From contig CAZUMJ010000050.1 in NCBI GenBank assembly GCA_964621605.1, positions 1 to 16,912 of the forward strand: DNA of 16,912 nt, in the 5' to 3' direction. The DNA is from CAZUMJ01 sp964621605. Its GTDB lineage: Bacteria > Actinomycetota > Acidimicrobiia > Acidimicrobiales > Iamiaceae. Positions 8,251 to 16,912 of this stretch are shown in pieces (position 1 is the stretch's first letter; each line of letters starts with the position of its first letter). A model generated the notes under the pieces. The model searched no databases. It saw only the letters and a list, made by a program, of their open reading frames with translations, and was not told where the DNA came from. The translations under genes and the position numbers were made by a program.

Positions 8251-9510
8251 CTACCGGAGCTGGTACCGGATGGGGAGGTGCTTCACCCCCGACACGAAGT
8301 GGGATTGGGCGTACTCCGGGGTGCCGTCGAGCTCCACGACGGCGAGGTGCTGGGTGAGGCGTTCGAGCATGGTGCGCAGCTCCCGTCGAGCGAATCGCAC
8401 ACCCAGGCAGAAGTGCGCCCCGATCCCGAACGACAACAGGTGGTCGGCGTCCGGGCGGTCGATCCAGAAGCGGTCAGGGTCGACGAACACGTCGGCGTCG
8501 CGGTTGGCCGACGGATACGACAGCAGCACCCGACCGCCCGCAGGGATGGGCACCCCACCGACCGTGGTGTCGACCTGGGCATACCGCATGAAGTGCCGCA
8601 CCGGTGAGGTCCAGCGGATGATCTCGTCGACGGCACCGTTTACCAGCGCGGGATCGGCGACGAGCTGGGCGAACTGCTCGGGGTGGCGGGCAAGCGCCTC
8701 CAACCCTCCGGCCAACGCGAACGACGTGGTGTCGTGCCCGGCGGTCGCGACGATGATGTAGTACCAGAGGCGGTGGACGTCATCCATCGGGCATCCGTCG
8801 ACCTGCCCGTTGGCGATGAGCGACGCCAGGTCGTCCGCGGGGCACGCCCGGCGGTCCTCGGTGAGCTCGTTGAAGTACATGATGAAGCGCATGATCGACG
8901 CCATCACCCGCTCACCCGGGTTCTCGGCGTCACCGAGGTACTCGGGGTCGGCTGCCCCGAAGATGCCCTGGGTGAGCTCCAGCATGAGCGGCTCGTCCGA
9001 CTGCGGCACCCCGTAGATGTCCATGATCACGCGCAACGTGTAGGGCTGCGCGATGTCGTGCGCGAAGTCGCACCGCCCGCCCATCGATCGCAGCTTCTCC
9101 ACGAACTCGTCCGCGATCGCATCGATGCGTGGCTGTCGTGCGGCGACCGCCGCGGGTTTGAACCAGGCGCTCGTCACCGCCCGATGGTCGCGATGGTCGT
9201 CGCCGTCGAGGTGGACGAGCGAGCTCGGCAACGGCATCCCCGACGCCTCGAGCTGGCGGTAGTCCTCGTCGGGCCCCAACACCACGCGGTACGTGTTCGC
9301 CCACGTGCGGGCGTCACGAGAGACCGCGAACACGTCGGCGTGCCGGGTGAGGATCCACATCGGCTCGTACCCCTCGGGGTCGACGCGCAGCACGGGGGCG
9401 TCGCGGCGCAGGCCACGGACCGCTGCGTGCCACGCGTCCATGTCGGCCCACCGATGCGGAGAGAGGAACCAGTCCTCGGGCCGGACGGCGTCGTCCACGT
9501 CAAGGCTCAT
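8251..9510 (-). CDS. Cytochrome P450
   Basis: A 419-residue soluble bacterial P450. The oxygen-binding I-helix motif AGHDTT is at 257-262, the ExxR motif EIIR at 296-299 and the heme loop FGIGAHFCLG at 361-370, with Cys368 as the iron ligand. Length and motifs are complete. Bacterial class I P450s take electrons from a ferredoxin and reductase, neither of which is encoded here. The sequence recalls steroid- or lipid-hydroxylating actinobacterial families (CYP125/142/124-like), but I cannot assign one. It lies downstream of the tetR gene and the carboxylase/beta-oxidation operon on the same strand, 61 bp after the tetR stop, so oxidation of the operon's branched or isoprenoid substrate is a reasonable inference. 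The start ATG has an AAGGGA-type ribosome binding site about 8 nt upstream. The stop is TAG. Confidence 0.95.
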   Translation of the reverse strand: MSLDVDDAVRPEDWFLSPHRWADMDAWHAAVRGLRRDAPVLRVDPEGYEPMWILTRHADVFAVSRDARTWANTYRVVLGPDEDYRQLEASGMPLPSSLVHLDGDDHRDHRAVTSAWFKPAAVAARQPRIDAIADEFVEKLRSMGGRCDFAHDIAQPYTLRVIMDIYGVPQSDEPLMLELTQGIFGAADPEYLGDAENPGERVMASIMRFIMYFNELTEDRRACPADDLASLIANGQVDGCPMDDVHRLWYYIIVATAGHDTTSFALAGGLEALARHPEQFAQLVADPALVNGAVDEIIRWTSPVRHFMRYAQVDTTVGGVPIPAGGRVLLSYPSANRDADVFVDPDRFWIDRPDADHLLSFGIGAHFCLGVRFARRELRTMLERLTQHLAVVELDGTPEYAQSHFVSGVKHLPIRYQLR

Positions 9511-9512
9511 CG

Positions 9513-9524
9513 GAAGGTCCCTTC
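9513..9524. promoter_or_regulatory. Short palindrome at the P450 ribosome binding site
   Basis: GAAGG and CCTTC arms (9513-9517 and 9520-9524) flank a 2-bp centre within the 61-bp spacer between tetR and the P450 gene. One arm overlaps the ribosome binding site. It could be an operator for the neighbouring TetR protein, but it is short and may be chance. Confidence 0.2.
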
Positions 9525-9571
9525 GAGATCAGGTGGCAGGAGAACGGCAACTCGCCGCGCGACGCCCGCGC

Positions 9572-10231
9572 TCACGGCACGCGTCCCAGCTCGTGGTCGA
9601 GCACCTCGGCCCAGCGCGCGGCGATTCCGGCGCGTCGGCGGGCGTCGTCGGTCAACAGGTTCGCGAGCCCGAGGCCGCGCGCCAGGTCGAGCGTGGCCTG
9701 GATCAGCTCACGCGTGCCCGGGCGGCGCTCATCGACGTGGAGCAGGTCGACCACGGCCCGGTGGAGCTCCTTGCCGATCTTCGCCTCCAACTCGACCACG
9801 CTCGCCCGTAGGGCCGGGTCGGCAGCGGACGCCACCCAGAGCTCGAGCGCCGCCGCGAAGACGGTCCCGGTGCAGAGCTCGAAGACCGTGTCGACGACCT
9901 CACGGGTCGACGGGGCCTCGCGCTCGGCGGCCTCGCCGGCGGGCAGCTTCTTGGCCCGGCGGCGGAGGTCGTGGCCTCGTGCCTCCACGACCTGGCCGAC
10001 CGCCGCGATGAAGAGGTCCTCACGCGTCGGGAAGTGGTGCTGGAGTGCCCCGCGCGACACCGCGGCCCGTGACGCGACCAGCGCCACGGTGCAACGCGAC
10101 CAGCCCACCTCGGCCAGGCACTCCACCGCGGCTTCGAGGATCTGCTGGCGTGTCGCCCGGCTGCGGTCCTGTTGGGGCGGCCGACCGGTGACCCCGCTTG
10201 CCCGAGGAGCCGCGGCCGCCCTGCCGGTCAT
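9572..10231 (-). CDS. TetR/AcrR family transcriptional regulator
   Basis: A 219-residue regulator. The N-terminal DNA-binding domain starts at about residue 24 (RSRATRQQILEAAVECLAEVGW) and contains the helix-turn-helix VALVASRAAVSRGALQHHF (49-67) followed by REDLF. The C-terminal helices, which bind an unknown ligand, span about 75-215. The frame is open further upstream into the hydratase gene, but the ATG at 10231 gives a normal family length and leaves a 46-bp spacer after the hydratase stop. No strong ribosome binding site is seen. Position inside the catabolic cluster, before the P450 gene, suggests it represses these genes until an acyl-CoA or substrate binds, as other TetR proteins do in fatty-acid and terpene operons. 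The regulated promoter is not identified. Confidence 0.9.
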   Translation of the reverse strand: MTGRAAAAPRASGVTGRPPQQDRSRATRQQILEAAVECLAEVGWSRCTVALVASRAAVSRGALQHHFPTREDLFIAAVGQVVEARGHDLRRRAKKLPAGEAAEREAPSTREVVDTVFELCTGTVFAAALELWVASAADPALRASVVELEAKIGKELHRAVVDLLHVDERRPGTRELIQATLDLARGLGLANLLTDDARRRAGIAARWAEVLDHELGRVP

Positions 10232-10277
10232 CGCCACCGAGGTCTCGCTGCGGCGCGGGCCCCCACCCGCTGCCTGC

Positions 10278-11066
10278 TCACTGCTGCGCCCATCGGGGTG
10301 GGCGACGTTCGAGGAACGCCGCGATGCCCTCCTGGGCTTCCTCCGACGCGAACAGGCTCCCCGAGCGCGCGGCGAGCTCGTCCGCATGCTCGTCGAACGC
10401 CGGCAGCACCCGAGCGGCGAGGAGCGCCTTCGACGCCGCAAGGCCTTGCGGCGAACACAGCCGCATCGAATCGGCGAGTGCGGCGATGGCCTCATCGAGC
10501 GCGGCGGCGTCGGCCACGACATCGGTGAGCAAGCCCCCGCGGGCTGCCTCACCTCCGTCGAAGCGGTCGCCCGTGAGGAACCACCGTGATGCGGCACGGT
10601 CGTGCAACCGGGGCAGCACGGTGAGGGAGATGACCGCGGGCGCGACGCCGAGCCGGGCCTCGGTGAACGCGAACGACGAGCCGACCGTCGCCAACGCGAG
10701 GTCGCAGGCGGCCACCAGTCCGATCCCGCCACCGCGGACCGCACCCTCGACGCGCGCGATGAGCGGCTTCGGGTGCGCCACCATCTGGCGCAGCAACGCC
10801 ACAAGACGGGCCGTTCCGTGCTGCGGCCCGCCCTCGGCACCCGAGTCGGCAAGGTCGGCCCCCGCGCAGAAGGTGGTGCCGGTGTGGGTGAGCACCACGG
10901 CCCGCACAGACGGGTCCGCCGCCGTCGCGTCGAGGTGCGCGGCGAGCTGGTCGGTGAGGCGACGCGACAACGCGTTGCGGTTCGGTGGCGAGTCGAGCGT
11001 GCACACCGCGACCGCCCGTTCGACGTGCAGGTGCACCAGCTCCTCGGAGTCGGCCGTGATGCTCAT
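10278..11066 (-). CDS. Enoyl-CoA hydratase/isomerase family protein (AtuE-like by context)
   Basis: A 262-residue crotonase-fold protein. The oxyanion hole is formed by CAGADL (67-72) and RGGGIGL (111-117). The first catalytic glutamate of classical hydratases (Glu144 in rat) corresponds to Glu136 in FTEARLG. The second (Glu164) aligns with Arg161 in SRWFLTGDRF, so the usual two-glutamate site looks incomplete. In atu and liu pathways a crotonase-fold hydratase acts on the unsaturated carboxylated acyl-CoA made by the carboxylase; that role is inferred from context. Its ATG shares one base with the dehydrogenase stop (TGATG), so translation is coupled. A different crotonase activity such as isomerase or thioesterase is possible. 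Confidence 0.88.
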   Translation of the reverse strand: MSITADSEELVHLHVERAVAVCTLDSPPNRNALSRRLTDQLAAHLDATAADPSVRAVVLTHTGTTFCAGADLADSGAEGGPQHGTARLVALLRQMVAHPKPLIARVEGAVRGGGIGLVAACDLALATVGSSFAFTEARLGVAPAVISLTVLPRLHDRAASRWFLTGDRFDGGEAARGGLLTDVVADAAALDEAIAALADSMRLCSPQGLAASKALLAARVLPAFDEHADELAARSGSLFASEEAQEGIAAFLERRPPRWAQQ

Positions 11067-12222
11067 CAGTACGACCTCGGTAGGCCGAGGCTGTGCATGG
11101 CTACGAAGTTCAGGATCATCTCGCGGCTCACCGGCGCGATGCGCATGAGGCGCGACGCAGCGATGAGCGAACCCAGCCCGTACTCGCTCGCGAGGCCGTT
11201 CCCGCCGTGGGTCTGCACCGCCTGGTCGACCGCACGGACCACCGCCTCTCCCCCGGCGTACTTGGCCATGTTGGCGGCCTCCCCCGCTCCCATGTGGTCA
11301 CCGGCGTCGTAGAGGGTGGCGGCCTTCTGCATCATCAGGCGGGCCAGCTCCACCTCGATGTGGATCGCCGCCAAGGGGTGCGCCAGACCCTGGTGGGTAC
11401 CGATCGGACGGTCGTGCCACACGGCACGCTCCTTCGCGTAGCCGGTGGCCTTGTCGAGCGCGTAGCGAGCCATGCCGACCGCGAACGCGGATGCCATGAT
11501 GCGCTCCGGGTTGAGGCCGGCGAAGAGCTGATCGATCGCGGCGTCTTCCTCGCCCACGAGCGCGTCGGCGGGGAGGCGCACGTCGTCCATGAAGAGCTGG
11601 AACTGGTTGTCGGGGGCGACGATGTCCATCGGGATCCGGGTGCGTTCGAAGCCCGGGCTGTCGGTCGGCACCACCAAGAGCACGGGCTTCAACTGCCCGG
11701 TCGTGGCATCCGCAGTGCGACAGACGATCAGCACGTTGTCGGCCACATCGACGCCCGAGATGAAGGTCTTGCGACCCGTCAGCACCCAGTCGCTGCCGTC
11801 TCGACGCGCGGTGGTGGTGATGCGGTGCGAGTTGGACCCCGCGTCGGGTTCGGTGATCCCGAACGCCATGATGGACGATCCGTCCGCCAATCCGGGCAGC
11901 CAACGCCCCTTCTGCTCGTCGGTGCCGAAGCGGGCGATCACCGTCCCACAGATGGCCGGTGACACGACCATCATCAGCAGGCCACAGCCCGCCGCGCTCA
12001 GCTCTTCCTCCACGAGCGACAGCTCGTACATGCCCTGACCCCCGCCGCCGTACTCCACCGGCAGGTTCACCCCCAGGTAGCCCAGGCGGCCGGCCTCGTC
12101 CCACAACTCCTTCGTGGGGTCGTCGGAACGTGCCTTGTCGACGTAGTACTCGTAGCCGTAACGGGAGGCGAAGCCCGCCACCGCGGCGCGCAGGGCCTGC
12201 TGTTCGTCGGTCTCGGTGAAGC

Positions 12223-12226
<4 letters not shown>
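11066..12226 (-). CDS. Acyl-CoA dehydrogenase, branched-chain/citronellyl-CoA dehydrogenase-like
   Basis: A 386-residue FAD enzyme that forms the alpha-beta double bond of an acyl-CoA and passes electrons to electron-transfer flavoprotein. Family features are LGVNLPVEYGGGG (51-63), the FAD/substrate motif ITEPDAGSN (124-132), GRKTFISG (151-158) and QTHGGNG (338-344). The position of the MCAD catalytic base (Glu376) is occupied by Pro365 in IAPVSREM. A glutamate is present instead at 241 in GLNPERIM, the location used by isovaleryl-CoA and long-chain dehydrogenases (Glu254 in human IVD). This suggests a branched or bulky substrate. It overlaps the carboxylase alpha gene by ATGA and the hydratase gene by TGATG. 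In the atu pathway the counterpart is AtuD; the substrate here is not proven. Confidence 0.92.
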
Positions 12227-15856
<3,630 letters not shown>

Positions 15857-15860
<4 letters not shown>

Positions 15861-16912
15861 CGACCGACCTCGACCAACACCGACTCGGGGATGTCGACGT
15901 GCCGAGACCGGAGCCACTCGCCGAGCGCCTTCGCCTGCGGGTCGAACCGGGCGTTGGACGCCACCCCTTCCCCGAGGATGCCCTCGACCACGAAGTTCAC
16001 GGCACGAAGGCTCGGCAGCACGTGCCGGGTGATGTCGAGGCCGGCGACCTCGGGCAGCAACGAACGGAGCGCCTCGACGGTCAGCGTGGCTCGCAGCCAG
16101 GCGAACGCACGGTCCGTGCGCGCCCACACCCCGATGTTGGCGCTGCCGCCCTTGTCGCCGCTGCGCGCTCCCGCGACCCAGCCCAGAGGCCCGCGGCGAG
16201 TGGCTCCCGAGAGGTCATGCGCGTCGGCTTGCAGCGGCTCGTCGCCTGCCGCTCCTTCCGGCAGGGGAGCCAACTCTTGCGTGCGGACCGGAGGTGCGAT
16301 GTCGATGCGCGTGCCGTCGTCCAGCACGACGGCGTGCGGCACCGCGGCGGCGTCGACGGCGACCGACTCGAACACGCCGTAGATGCTCGCCGCACCCGGT
16401 GGTGCCGTCACGTGGAACCCGGGGTAGCTCGCCAACGCCAGCTCGATCGCGGCGTTGGTGAACGGCCGCCCGATGCTCGCCGCCTCGTCGCTGCGCACCA
16501 CGCAGCGCAGCAGCGCACTCGCCGCCTCCTCCGTGTCGGCATCGTCGTGGTCGGTGCGCACGAGGGTCCACGTGGCGTCGGCCGGCACGGCGTCGGCGAG
16601 CTGGGCCCGCACCAGTGCGGCCTTGGCCTCGATGTCGAGCCCGGTGAGCACGAACGTCACTTCGTTGCGGTAGCCGCCGAGGCGGTTCACCCCCACCTTC
16701 GAGGTGGGGGGCGGCGGCTCGCCGCGCACCCCGCTGAGCCGCACCCGGTCGGGGCCATCGGTTGCCAGCACGATGGTGTCGAAGCGGGCCGTCACATCGG
16801 GGCCTGCGTAGCGGGCGCCGCCGATCTCGTAGAGGAGCTGCGCGGTGACCGTGTCGACGGTGACCGCTCCGCCGGTCCCGGGATGCTTGGTGACCACCGC
16901 AGAGCCGTCGGC
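15857..16912 (-). CDS. AtuA-like protein (DUF1446 family), partial, 5' end outside window
   Basis: The frame continues through the right edge, so the visible 351 codons are the C-terminal part of a longer protein; members of this family with both domains are usually near 580-600 residues. The first visible residues (ADGSAV then VTKHPGTGG and TVTAQLLYEIGG) match the conserved middle of the DUF1446/AtuA family. LGWVAGARSGDKGGSANIGVW begins the C-terminal ferredoxin-like domain at about 16118-16186. A GTG at 16897 is internal, not a start. AtuA is required for acyclic terpene use in Pseudomonas but its biochemical role is not established. Being first of the coupled genes here, it supports an atu-type pathway. 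The operon promoter must lie outside the window. Confidence 0.9.

Noticed and set aside
8683..10011. A 442-codon plus-strand frame over the P450 and tetR genes
   Set aside because: It spans two genes read on the other strand and turns into Arg/Pro-rich sequence; a shadow frame.
10232..10852. N-terminal extension of the TetR protein into the hydratase gene
   Set aside because: Arg/Ser-rich sequence over a conserved crotonase gene; the ATG at 10231 gives a normal TetR length.
15861..16127. N-terminal extension of the carboxylase beta subunit
   Set aside because: It lies over the AtuA-like gene, is Arg-rich and outside the family length; the GTG at 15860 with GTGA overlap fits better.
16895..16897. 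GTG as the start of the AtuA-like protein
   Set aside because: The residues before it (ADGSAV) continue the family's conserved sequence to the window edge, so the codon is internal.

Overview
The window is high-GC DNA with tightly packed genes, many GTG starts and few spacers. The gene families fit an actinobacterium: UvrA-like ATPase paralogue, actinobacterial-style lipoproteins, TMEM175 channel, P450, and an AtuA/acyl-CoA carboxylase cluster. Acidimicrobiia is my best guess, but this is inference from gene content and composition; no rRNA or marker gene is present.

Left part (1-5206). A UvrA-like ABC ATPase lacking the UvrB-binding insertion runs leftward off the edge. Divergent from it are two tandem paralogous lipoproteins that look like secreted GH79 enzymes related to animal heparanase. 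Both keep the two catalytic glutamates and the C-terminal cysteine pair, and both appear to be transcribed leaderless.

Middle (5207-8176). A leftward gene encodes an ECF sigma factor N-terminus and, beyond a 100-N assembly gap, a transmembrane helix and an Ig-like outer domain. It is divergent from a lipoprotein whose C-terminal domain resembles that outer domain, and the spacer holds an inverted repeat. A strong hairpin lies between the lipoprotein and a convergent TMEM175-type channel gene.

Right part (8251-16912), all leftward: AtuA-like protein (partial), biotin-dependent acyl-CoA carboxylase beta and alpha subunits, acyl-CoA dehydrogenase, enoyl-CoA hydratase, TetR regulator, cytochrome P450. 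The first five genes are joined by GTGA, TGATG, ATGA and TGATG stop/start overlaps, so they form one translationally coupled operon. The content matches the Pseudomonas atu (acyclic terpene utilisation) set A-C-F-D-E. A plausible joint role is: oxidation of a methyl-branched or isoprenoid chain (P450), dehydrogenation, carboxylation of the beta-methyl group, and hydration. The actual substrate cannot be read from sequence.

No rRNA, tRNA, CRISPR array, insertion sequence or attachment site was seen. No stretch over 300 bases lacks a gene.
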